DNA of 6,684 nucleotides. Origin: an uncultured Eubacteriaceae bacterium. Its GTDB lineage: Bacteria; Bacillota; Clostridia; Eubacteriales; Anaerofustaceae. The stretch spans positions 1-6,684 of the forward strand of contig CAMSGF010000041.1 in assembly GCA_947058225.1 (NCBI GenBank), read 5' to 3'. The translations under genes and the position numbers were made by a program. Under the pieces are notes generated by a model. That model was not told where the DNA came from, ran no database searches, and saw only the letters and a program-made list of their open reading frames with translations. This document shows, in pieces, positions 1 through 5,521 of the stretch. The stretch's first letter is position 1. The number at the start of each line of letters is the position of its first letter.

Positions 1-69
1 CGTATCCCGGATGATCGAACAGACCTCTTCTGCACCAAGCTCCTCAAAGGCATAACGTAACAGCCTTTT
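1..69 (-). pseudogene. Fragment of a GNAT-family acetyltransferase at the window edge
   Basis: Read on the minus strand in the frame whose codons include 60-58, the first 69 bases encode KRLLRYAFEELGAEEVCSI, followed by IRDT at the edge. This is typical of the region after the acetyl-CoA-binding loop of GNAT N-acetyltransferases, where a helix of the form LLxYAFEELG is followed by a strand and then usually an asparagine. No start or stop is present. It lies in a different frame from the amidohydrolase it abuts, and bases 1-57 are about 53% G+C (30 of 57), far above the following ~150 bases. It most likely belongs to another locus or another genome and has been joined here. Confidence 0.6.
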
Positions 70-215
70 GCATCTACCTTTTGCTTATATTTTATATCAT
101 CTCCATCTTTAACATTTACTATCTTATCGTCAATGATATAAATCGTATCCTGTTTAAGTGTATTTTCCTTTGGGTCGAGGACCATACCATTTTCAATTAT
201 TATATCGTATATCAT
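1..215 (-). CDS. Amidohydrolase (dihydroorotase-like), 5' end only; frame disrupted near position 48
   Basis: The minus-strand frame starts at ATG 215-213 and opens MIYDIIIENGMVLDP, then about 30 residues later DAKGCYVMP. This is the N-terminal beta-sandwich of the metal-dependent amidohydrolase superfamily (dihydroorotase, deacetylase and adenine deaminase-like members), in which the last motif normally continues GLIDxHxH, the first metal site. Here the match stops right after the MP (bases 53-48) and the rest to position 1 is unrelated sequence in this frame, so no catalytic residue is present. The start is supported by AGAGGA at 221-226, five bases upstream, inside the end of the preceding gene; the ATG directly follows that gene's TAA, implying translational coupling. 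It is the last visible gene of the PTS operon. Family-level call is fairly sure; substrate is unknown. Related amidohydrolases are known beside PTS genes, where they are often annotated as amidohydrolase/deacetylase. Confidence 0.7.
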   Translation of the reverse strand, partial: MIYDIIIENGMVLDPKENTLKQDTIYIIDDKIVNVKDGDDIKYKQKVDAKGCYVMPLRSLVQKRSVRSSGI

Positions 216-533
216 TTATTTCCTCTTGCTTTCCAAAACTCTCTTGTGAGTTGCTTTAGCCTTTAATAACTGATTTTGAATATCTTTTTCAGCCTTTTCC
301 CCCGCTCTGTCAAGAATTATATTTGTCGCATCAATAGTCTTTTTTTCAGCACTTATATGAGGGTCAAGTGTAACTGCAAAATCATATTCAAAATCTATGC
401 TGCTTATTTCTTTTCTGTCGACAACTATTATATCACTTTTTATAAAAAAGTCATCGCCCAGATTTTTAATAACTTCTTTCATTTTATCAACATCTTTTTC
501 TATACCGTTTGATATCAGTAAAACATTTAGCAT
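216..533 (-). CDS. Unrecognised 105-residue protein in the PTS operon
   Basis: I do not recognise this family. The start ATG (533-531) has a good ribosome binding site, AAGAGGTG at 539-546, five bases upstream. The protein has no cysteine, no signal peptide and no membrane segment. By eye it has a strand at residues 2-8 (LNVLLIS), a helix at about 11-26, a strand at 34-39 (DIIVVD), another at 51-56 (DFAVTL), then a charged, lysine-rich helical tail from about 77 to 105. The order strand-helix-strand-strand resembles the fold of small PTS IIB proteins, but the phosphorylated cysteine loop after the first strand is replaced by SNGIEKD, so it cannot be an ordinary IIB. It lies 31 bases after the IIC gene, and its TAA touches the ATG of the amidohydrolase. 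An accessory or substrate-specific role in the same pathway is inference. Confidence 0.75.
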   Translation of the reverse strand: MLNVLLISNGIEKDVDKMKEVIKNLGDDFFIKSDIIVVDRKEISSIDFEYDFAVTLDPHISAEKKTIDATNIILDRAGEKAEKDIQNQLLKAKATHKRVLESKRK

Positions 534-564
534 AATTGCACCTCTTAAATAAAAAACATACTTA

Positions 565-1833
565 CTAGTTTGCTAATCCAAAAATGCTAAGGATTGGTTT
601 AATAAATAACAAGAATCCATGTTCAGGATTACCGCCTGCGATTAATGTTGCTCCTGCAGGCAGTTCAACTCCTGCCCATGTTGCAAGACCTGTTACAAGA
701 GGTGAAATCGCATTGATGACATAAATATGTAAAATATAGAATATAATCATCGCAACTAAAGCTCTAAATAAGTTACCTTTTGAATGTGCAGCTGCGGGAA
801 CAGCGAAATAAACCAATCCCGGAAGAGAAACTATAGGTAAAAATCCATTTCCAGGTAGTAATACTGCCAAAAGAACCGCGATAGGAATCATAATTGTTGA
901 AAGGGCAATTACAGTAGGATCACCTATACCAAGAGCACAGTCCATACCTATTAAGAAAGTTCTTCCCTTAAATTTAGCTTTTGTAAAATCTGAAGCTGCT
1001 CTTGAAATCGGAGCTAACCCTTCCATAAGAAGAGATACCATTCTTGGAAGTAAAATCATCGTTGCCGCAACACCGACCCCAGTGTTAAGAACCTGTGCAA
1101 CGGGAAGTCTTCCTATTAAAGCCAAGACAACACCGATGATAAAGCCTAAAAACATTGGGTCTCCTATTCCCTTTAAATTATTTATCTTTTCAGGGCTCAT
1201 ATCAATATCTTTAAGGCCCGGAATAAAATCAATAATTTTGTTTACAACAGTGGCACAAATTGCACTTGTCATAACAGCAAGAGTTGAGCAGCTTGTTCCT
1301 TCAAGCCCGAAATATTCCTGCCATACAGTTGAATCCCAATCTGCGAGAATCTGAGTTAATACAACGAATATTGCTGAAACTAATAGTCCTATAATAACGC
1401 TTCCTGAAATTAAATATGCAATTCCACCCGCTAATATATAGTGGAACATATTCCAAATATCAATATTTAATGTTTTTGTCGTTTTTGTGGCAAGCATTAT
1501 TATGTTAATGACAAATGCTACCGGTATAACAAGTGCAGCTATTGGCGTTGCCCATGCTGCAGCACCGACTGTTGGAAAGCCAACATCAATAATATTAAAG
1601 TTTAGTCCAACACTTTCGGCAAGTGCGTTTGCTGCAGGAGTTACTGATTCTGCAAGTAAGGCTATAATCAGGTTAATTCCCTTAAAGCCTATACCGACAA
1701 GTAACCCCGACCTGATTGCCTTTAAAGGCTTCATCCTAAAAATGAGCCCTAAAATAATTAAGAATAATGGCATAATGACCATAGCACCGAGTGAATCTGT
1801 TATATATTTTACAATGTTTAATAAAGTTTCCAT
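565..1833 (-). CDS. gatC: PTS galactitol-family transporter subunit IIC
   Basis: This is a 422-residue, strongly hydrophobic protein, the usual size for the EIIC-GAT family, the membrane channel of galactitol-type phosphotransferase systems. It binds the substrate outside and delivers it for phosphorylation by IIB. Visible landmarks are an N-terminal membrane segment (IMPLFLIILGLIF, about residues 20-32), the FPTVGAAAWATP stretch (about 86-97), two copies of GIGDP (about 222-226 and 302-306), and a C-terminal GGNPEHG (about 400-406). The frame is open to position 1857, but I choose the ATG at 1833-1831 because AAAGGAGG lies five bases before it and the longer start would place the ribosome binding site inside the gene. 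It follows the IIB gene by 47 bases. Galactitol specificity is not proven: family members carry other polyols and sugar acids. No IIA gene is in the window. Confidence 0.93.
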   Translation of the reverse strand: METLLNIVKYITDSLGAMVIMPLFLIILGLIFRMKPLKAIRSGLLVGIGFKGINLIIALLAESVTPAANALAESVGLNFNIIDVGFPTVGAAAWATPIAALVIPVAFVINIIMLATKTTKTLNIDIWNMFHYILAGGIAYLISGSVIIGLLVSAIFVVLTQILADWDSTVWQEYFGLEGTSCSTLAVMTSAICATVVNKIIDFIPGLKDIDMSPEKINNLKGIGDPMFLGFIIGVVLALIGRLPVAQVLNTGVGVAATMILLPRMVSLLMEGLAPISRAASDFTKAKFKGRTFLIGMDCALGIGDPTVIALSTIMIPIAVLLAVLLPGNGFLPIVSLPGLVYFAVPAAAHSKGNLFRALVAMIIFYILHIYVINAISPLVTGLATWAGVELPAGATLIAGGNPEHGFLLFIKPILSIFGLAN

Positions 1834-1838
1834 AATAT

Positions 1839-1846
1839 CCTCCTTT
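1839..1846 (-). promoter_or_regulatory. Ribosome binding site that decides the IIC start
   Basis: AAAGGAGG on the minus strand, five bases before the ATG at 1833-1831. It lies inside the longer open frame, so the in-frame ATG at 1857 is unlikely to be used. Confidence 0.85.
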
Positions 1847-1880
1847 TTTAATTGCAATGAAAAAATTTTTTTTCAGTATC

Positions 1881-2174
1881 CTATTTCTCTATTTTTTTTA
1901 TTTCTTGAATAAATTTTTCTATAAATTCGTCTTCGCCTATACCGGTTAAAAGAGCTGTCCCCGATATAATCGGAACTTTGGAATTATCTTTGGAAAAAGT
2001 GCTTGTTACAACCACTAAATCTGCATCTGACAACATTCCCTCAAGTTCACTCATAGATGTTTTTTTGAGTTTAACATCTAAATTGTTATCACTGACAATC
2101 TCATTCAATCTGGCTTCTACCACTGTAGAAGTAGCCACTCCGCTTCCACATGCTACTAAAACATTTATTGACAT
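1881..2174 (-). CDS. gatB: PTS galactitol-family transporter subunit IIB
   Basis: This is a 97-residue cytoplasmic phosphocarrier that passes phosphate from IIA to the incoming substrate at the IIC channel. The first strand and P-loop, NVLVACGSGVATST (residues 4-17), are diagnostic of the galactitol/lactose-type IIB fold; Cys9 is the residue that is phosphorylated. A later strand, ADLVVVTSTF (51-60), and a conserved-looking TGIGEDE (77-83) fit the same family and length. The ATG at 2174-2172 is preceded by AAGGAGGAG. It lies 42 bases after the regulator gene and 47 bases before the IIC gene, clearly in one transcription unit. The exact sugar or polyol is not determined. Confidence 0.93.
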   Translation of the reverse strand: MSINVLVACGSGVATSTVVEARLNEIVSDNNLDVKLKKTSMSELEGMLSDADLVVVTSTFSKDNSKVPIISGTALLTGIGEDEFIEKFIQEIKKIEK

Positions 2175-2216
2175 ATCATTTCTCCTCCTTAAAGTTTATT
2201 TATATTTAAAAATATA

Positions 2217-2978
2217 TTATTTAGCGACTAAAACTTTCACCCCTTTTTCTTCAAATTTATGTCTAAGTGCTAAATCCATTTGATTTGTTATAAGAACATC
2301 AATTTTTTCTACATTACAAAGTTTTGCAAAAGACTTCTTTCCGATTTTAGAACTGTCACACAAAGCGATAACCTTATTTGAATTCTTTATCATTTCTTTT
2401 TTTATTGATACGGAATCTAAAAAATTATAAGTAATTCCGGCATCAATATCTAAACTGTCTACTGCTAAAAAACAAATATCCGCCAATATATGTTTAAAAA
2501 AGTCTTCTGCATTTGAACCAAATAATGCGTATCCGGGCGTTTTTATGTATCCTCCGCAAATGATTATGCTGATTTTAGGTTTTGTCGCTAAATTACTGGC
2601 AATTCTCACATCATTGGTAACAACCACTATCTCTTTATTATTTATAAATGAAGCAAATTCATTTGTCGTTGAGCCATTGTCTATAATGACTATCTGTTTA
2701 TCTTTTAATAATCTGGCTGCCATTGCACCGATTTTTCTTTTTTCATTTATGGCCGTCGTGTTTCGTTTATAATAGGGAGTTTCGTTTAAGTATATATTTT
2801 CGGCGGGGATAGCACCTCCATGGATTTTCTTTATCTTTCCTTTGTTTTCCAATTCAGCTAAATCTTTTCTTATTGTTACTTTTGAAACATTAAATTTATC
2901 TGCAAGTTCGTTTACACTTGCTTCTTTTTTTTCGTATATATATTCCAATATTTCATAATGTCGTTTATTTTTGTACAT
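2217..2978 (-). CDS. DeoR/GlpR-family transcriptional regulator of the PTS operon
   Basis: This is a 253-residue protein of normal DeoR-family length. The N-terminal winged helix-turn-helix spans about residues 6-57: SVNELADKFNVSKVTIRKDL is followed by LENKGKIKKIHGGA, the classic DeoR signature. The C-terminal sensor domain has the phosphosugar-isomerase-like fold, with DNGSTT at 100-105 (sugar-phosphate loop), VVTND at 119-123, CGG at 141-143 and CDSSKIG at 207-213. Members are normally repressors released by a phosphorylated sugar intermediate. The ATG at 2978-2976 follows AAAGGAT at about 2987-2993. It is the first gene of the operon, with the IIB gene 42 bases behind it, so it probably regulates itself and the transporter together. 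The ligand is unknown but should be the PTS product or a later intermediate. Confidence 0.92.
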   Translation of the reverse strand: MYKNKRHYEILEYIYEKKEASVNELADKFNVSKVTIRKDLAELENKGKIKKIHGGAIPAENIYLNETPYYKRNTTAINEKRKIGAMAARLLKDKQIVIIDNGSTTNEFASFINNKEIVVVTNDVRIASNLATKPKISIIICGGYIKTPGYALFGSNAEDFFKHILADICFLAVDSLDIDAGITYNFLDSVSIKKEMIKNSNKVIALCDSSKIGKKSFAKLCNVEKIDVLITNQMDLALRHKFEEKGVKVLVAK

Positions 2979-3005
2979 TTTTTTTATCCTTTTTTTTATA
3001 TTTTA

Positions 3006-3034
3006 ATTATACTAAAATGACAAGTAAGAATGAA
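3006..3034 (-). promoter_or_regulatory. Probable promoter of the regulator-PTS operon
   Basis: On the minus strand there is a perfect -10 box TATAAT (3011-3006) with a poor -35 box TTCATT (3034-3029) separated by 17 bases. It would start transcription about 20 bases before the regulator's ATG. The weak -35 fits a regulated promoter, but this is judged by eye only. Confidence 0.5.
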
Positions 3035-3091
3035 TTAAAACCGTTTCTTATGGTTATTTTTTTAGGCATTTACTTTCGTTTTGTTTTTTAT

Positions 3092-3108
3092 ATAACAAAA
3101 AAAGTTAT
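3092..3108. promoter_or_regulatory. Short palindrome, candidate operator
   Basis: ATAAC and GTTAT arms flank seven adenines, giving a perfect 5-bp inverted repeat about 60 bases upstream of the operon's -35 box. It could bind the DeoR-type regulator, but such AT-rich palindromes also arise by chance. Confidence 0.25.
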
Positions 3109-3112
3109 CATT

Positions 3113-3136
3113 TGCTTTTCTTTAAAAAGGAAAGCA
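3113..3136. repeat. 24-bp imperfect inverted repeat, candidate operator
   Basis: The arms TGCTTTTCTT and AAGGAAAGCA pair over ten positions (one G-T) around a TAAA centre. It sits about 80-100 bases upstream of the PTS operon promoter, five bases from the palindrome at 3092-3108. No T-tract follows closely on either strand and no gene reads into it, so an operator is more likely than a terminator. Confidence 0.35.
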
Positions 3137-3293
3137 TTATCATCATTTTGTATTTTTATTTCTATGCTTATAGCATAATTTATATTTGTTATATTTGTGT
3201 ATTTTGAGAAGTATGGTTATGTTTTTTTTGTATGTAAATGGATATAAGTTTGTAGGTGTTTATGTCAGTAAAATAATCTAGAATATGTAATTA

Positions 3294-3358
3294 GCGGCTG
3301 CAGTGTATTGTTGTGGGGTGAATTTTTTAATGAGAATATTTGAAAGCCGCCGCCCCAC
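3294..3358. other. GC-rich island with two interleaved stems
   Basis: GCGGCT at 3294-3299 pairs with AGCCGC at 3345-3350, and GTGGGGTG at 3313-3320 pairs with CGCCCCAC at 3351-3358 (eight pairs, one G-T). The order is A, B, A', B', with A' and B' directly adjacent, so the stems form either two mutually exclusive hairpins or a pseudoknot. The arms are G+C-rich in a very AT-rich spacer, which makes chance pairing less likely. Function is unknown: it may be an end of an intergenic repeat element or a small RNA structure. Confidence 0.4.
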
Positions 3359-3359
3359 T

Positions 3360-3407
3360 CACCTCTTCACCTCTTCACCTCTTCACTTATTCATTTATTC
3401 AATTTAT
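3360..3407. repeat. Period-8 tandem repeat, decaying rightward
   Basis: Three perfect copies of CACCTCTT (3360-3383) are followed by progressively altered copies: CACTTATT (3384-3391), CATTTATT (3392-3399) and CAATTTAT (3400-3407). It directly follows the interleaved stems. On the minus strand the unit reads AAGAGGTG, the same eight bases as the ribosome binding site of the 105-residue gene, although no start codon in range makes use of it here. Confidence 0.8.
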
Positions 3408-3524
3408 CATCAAATTTTATATTTGATTCATAGCCCCTGTCAATTCTTAATTTTTAAATTTCAAATTCTTCTTTAATTATTTTGTAATTCCTATATATTC
3501 CTCCGTTTCCTGTATACAATACAC

Positions 3525-3552
3525 TTGACTTTTTTCTATAATTAAGTAAGAT
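3525..3552 (+). promoter_or_regulatory. Probable promoter of the secreted-protein gene
   Basis: TTGACT (3525-3530) and TAAGAT (3547-3552) are separated by 16 bases, which would place the transcript start about 13 bases before the ATG. An alternative -10, TATAAT at 3537-3542 with the -35-like TATACA 18 bases upstream, overlaps it. Confidence 0.5.
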
Positions 3553-3572
3553 AAAATTAATGGGGACAAAAA

Positions 3573-4616
3573 ATGAAAATTAAGAAATTACCGGCTTTAT
3601 TTTTATCTATATTTTTTATATTAAGTTGTTCTGTTACCTGCTTTGCGGAAGATGGAACGACGACTTCTGCTATGGTTTATTCCAGTGATAAAGCATTTAT
3701 AAACAGTTTAAAGAAAAACTCAAAATATAAAAGCTTTTTAAATGCATCCAATTTCAGTGGAAAAATAATGGGAGAAAATTATATTATGCCGGGACTCAAG
3801 ACGACAAACGCCGGGGTTTTTGCCACAGATAATAGAATAAGATATTGTAATTGTATGGTTCCACAGGGGCTTTGTGAAATAGATGATTATATTTTAATAA
3901 CTGCATACTGTGCAGAAAAAGTTCATAAGTCGGTAATATACGTACTTAAAAAATCTACAAAAAAATTTGTAAAAACCGTTCCTATGAATACAAGAGCGCA
4001 TGTTGGCGGCATTGCAAGTGATGGGAATTATATATGGGTATGTAACAGCGTTAATTCACAGGCTTGTTTATGTAGATTAACACTTGATAGAATTTTAGAA
4101 TTTGATATAACAAAAGAACAATATATAATATTTGACAGATTTGATGATGGTTCTGTTACTCACGTGCCTATTTATGGGTGTAAAAATGAAAATAATAGTG
4201 ATGCAGCATCTTTTGTAACGTATGCCAGAGGACGTATTTGGGTCGGTGCGTTTAATTTGAATAAGAGAACTACAATGAATATATATAAGCCGGAGAATGG
4301 TTCGTTAACGTATTTATACTCAACTTCTATTCCTAAAAAAGTGCAGGGAATTGCAGTTTACGGAAGTAAGGTTATGTACTCAATTTCGTATGGGAGAAGA
4401 GCAGATTCGGAATTATTAATGTATCGGTATAAAATGACAAATAAAAAGCTTTCTACATCATATATTAAAAAAATGATTATGCCTCCGATGTCAGAGGGGA
4501 TGTATGTATCAGGTAAAAAGCTATATGTTGTGTTTGAATCAGCTTCTACTTATTATAAAGAGAACAGACTTTATCCGATAGATAGGGTTATCGCTCTTAA
4601 TTTAGGGAGATTTTAA
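3573..4616 (+). CDS. Secreted protein of unknown function, probable beta-propeller, cysteine-rich
   Basis: This is a 347-residue protein with a clear signal peptide: basic MKIKK, a hydrophobic core to about residue 22, and a likely cut after CFA (25). A lipoprotein cut at Cys19 is a weaker option. The mature part has repeated segments of the form G-hydrophobic-xxx-G-xx-hydrophobic: QGLCEIDDYILIT (98-110), GGIASDGNYIWVC (145-157), QGIAVYGSKVMYS (258-270) and EGMYVSGKKLYVV (308-320), with a further match near 216-226. The 47-50 residue spacing fits blades of a beta-propeller. All eight mature cysteines fall between residues 92 and 203. I see no catalytic motif, cell-wall anchor or repeat domain. 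A GGGGA-like site (GGGGA, 3562-3566) lies six bases before the ATG. It stands alone, converging on ung with one base between stops. Function is unknown; binding or enzyme roles are both possible. Confidence 0.82.
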   Translation: MKIKKLPALFLSIFFILSCSVTCFAEDGTTTSAMVYSSDKAFINSLKKNSKYKSFLNASNFSGKIMGENYIMPGLKTTNAGVFATDNRIRYCNCMVPQGLCEIDDYILITAYCAEKVHKSVIYVLKKSTKKFVKTVPMNTRAHVGGIASDGNYIWVCNSVNSQACLCRLTLDRILEFDITKEQYIIFDRFDDGSVTHVPIYGCKNENNSDAASFVTYARGRIWVGAFNLNKRTTMNIYKPENGSLTYLYSTSIPKKVQGIAVYGSKVMYSISYGRRADSELLMYRYKMTNKKLSTSYIKKMIMPPMSEGMYVSGKKLYVVFESASTYYKENRLYPIDRVIALNLGRF

Positions 4617-4617
4617 A

Positions 4618-5286
4618 TTATTTTGAAAAGTCTACCGGTTCTTTTCCAACACTTATTAAAAAATCATTTGCTTTACTGAAAGGCTTGCTTCCGAAAAATC
4701 CCCTGTTTGCAGAGTATGGACTTGGGTGGGGAGATGTAAGAACAAGGTGCACAGGATTTGTTATTAATTCTTTCTTGCTTATTGCAAAGTTTCCCCATAG
4801 TATAAATACAATCGGGTCTTCTCTTTCATTTAACATCTTTATAATATTATCGGTAAATTCTTCCCAGCCTAGATTTTTATGGCTTGCGGGTTTATTTGCC
4901 CTAACGGTTAGCACAGCATTCAGTAATAAAACCCCCTGCTTTGCCCAACCGGTAAGGCATCCGTTATCCTTTGGTTTTATCCCAAGGTCATCTTCCAATT
5001 CTTTATATATATTAAGTAAAGAAGGTGGAATTTTTACATCTTCTTTAACAGAAAAAGCCAATCCATGAGCCTGACCCTCTCCATGATATGGGTCCTGTCC
5101 GATTATACAGATTTTTGTGTCTTTAAAGGCAGTATAATGAAGTGCGTTAAAAATGTCGTACATATCAGGATATATTGTATAATTGTTATATTCATAGTTT
5201 AATCTTCTTCTTATCGTTTGGTAGTAATCTTTTTGCATTTCTTCGGTTAATATTTCGTTCCAATCATTTTCAAATTTAGCTGCCAT
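4618..5286 (-). CDS. ung: Uracil-DNA glycosylase, family 1
   Basis: This is a 222-residue enzyme of normal length that cuts uracil out of DNA, starting base-excision repair of deaminated cytosine and misincorporated dUMP in the cytoplasm. All family-1 motifs are intact: GQDPYHG at 63-69 with the catalytic Asp65, the uracil-pocket strand LLLNAVLTV at 120-128 with Asn123, the strand VFILWGN at 160-166, and the leucine-loop region HPSPYS at 187-192 with His187. The ATG at 5286-5284 is preceded by AGGAGG (5293-5298) at a spacing of six. It is transcribed alone, divergent from the aconitase gene and convergent with the secreted-protein gene, whose stop is one base away. Nothing is unusual about the protein itself. 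Confidence 0.98.
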   Translation of the reverse strand: MAAKFENDWNEILTEEMQKDYYQTIRRRLNYEYNNYTIYPDMYDIFNALHYTAFKDTKICIIGQDPYHGEGQAHGLAFSVKEDVKIPPSLLNIYKELEDDLGIKPKDNGCLTGWAKQGVLLLNAVLTVRANKPASHKNLGWEEFTDNIIKMLNEREDPIVFILWGNFAISKKELITNPVHLVLTSPHPSPYSANRGFFGSKPFSKANDFLISVGKEPVDFSK

Positions 5287-5309
5287 AATTTCCCTCCTAA
5301 TTTAGTTAT

Positions 5310-5339
5310 ATAATAACATATTTATATAAATTAGTTAAA
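5310..5339 (-). promoter_or_regulatory. Probable ung promoter
   Basis: On the minus strand, TTTAAC (5339-5334) and TATTAT (5315-5310) are 18 bases apart, with TGT just before the -10 (extended -10 pattern). The surrounding sequence is almost all A and T, so the exact boxes are uncertain. Confidence 0.4.
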
Positions 5340-5359
5340 TATTTTACAAAATATACTAA

Positions 5360-5393
5360 AAATGTATTTTAAATTTTGCTGCAAATGTATTTT
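5360..5393. repeat. Two 11-bp direct repeats around a palindrome, upstream of aconitase
   Basis: AAATGTATTTT occurs at 5360-5370 and again at 5383-5393, 23 bases apart, with the palindrome TTTGC-T-GCAAA (5375-5385) between and overlapping the second copy. It ends four bases before the aconitase -35 box, a fitting place for a regulator site. No known binding-site consensus was matched. Confidence 0.35.
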
Positions 5394-5396
5394 TAC

Positions 5397-5426
5397 TTGT
5401 GTTAAGATATAAAAAAATGATATACT
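5397..5426 (+). promoter_or_regulatory. Probable aconitase promoter
   Basis: TTGTGT (5397-5402) and TATACT (5421-5426) are 18 bases apart, with TG at 5418-5419 giving an extended -10. The predicted leader is about 90 bases and I see no strong hairpin or riboswitch-like structure in it. Confidence 0.5.
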
Positions 5427-5521
5427 ATTTTGCATAAGACTAAATTTATTTTGGTTTTTTAAATTATTTTTGTTATAAAGAATCATATTTAAAATATTTA
5501 ATGACATAAAGGAGAAAGAAA

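Larger units (their letters stand above)
2979..3572. other. Divergent intergenic region, 594 bp
   Basis: No convincing gene lies here. The left part (2979-3140) holds the operon promoter and two inverted repeats. The middle (3294-3407) has a GC-rich island and a tandem repeat unlike the flanks. The right end holds the promoter for the secreted-protein gene. A 7-bp AT-rich hairpin (ATCAAAT 3409-3415 with ATTTGAT 3421-3427) is also present but could be chance in such AT-rich sequence. The stretches 3140-3290 and 3430-3515 show nothing I can name. Confidence 0.7.

Noticed and set aside
81..512. Plus-strand frames opposite the amidohydrolase and the 105-residue gene
   Set aside because: They are low-complexity Phe/Ile/Tyr-rich complements of well-supported minus-strand genes with good ribosome binding sites.
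3113..3136. Inverted repeat as an intrinsic terminator
   Set aside because: No gene reads into it from either side and there is no adjacent T-run; the T7 run on the minus strand begins about ten bases later.
2918..3178. 86-codon plus-strand frame overlapping the start of the regulator gene
   Set aside because: It is made of phenylalanine, isoleucine and tyrosine runs from T-rich DNA, has no good ribosome binding site and overlaps the regulator start and promoter.
3360..3407. Possible CRISPR array
   Set aside because: The repeat unit is only eight bases with no spacers between copies, so it is a simple tandem repeat.
4624..4647. GAAAAG/CTTTTC hairpin as a terminator between the convergent genes
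   Set aside because: The stem is only six pairs with a ten-base loop, lies within ung coding sequence and has no T-tract after it on either strand.
5427..5521. Riboswitch or attenuator in the aconitase leader
   Set aside because: The ~90-base leader is nearly all A and T and shows no stable stems or recognised aptamer core.
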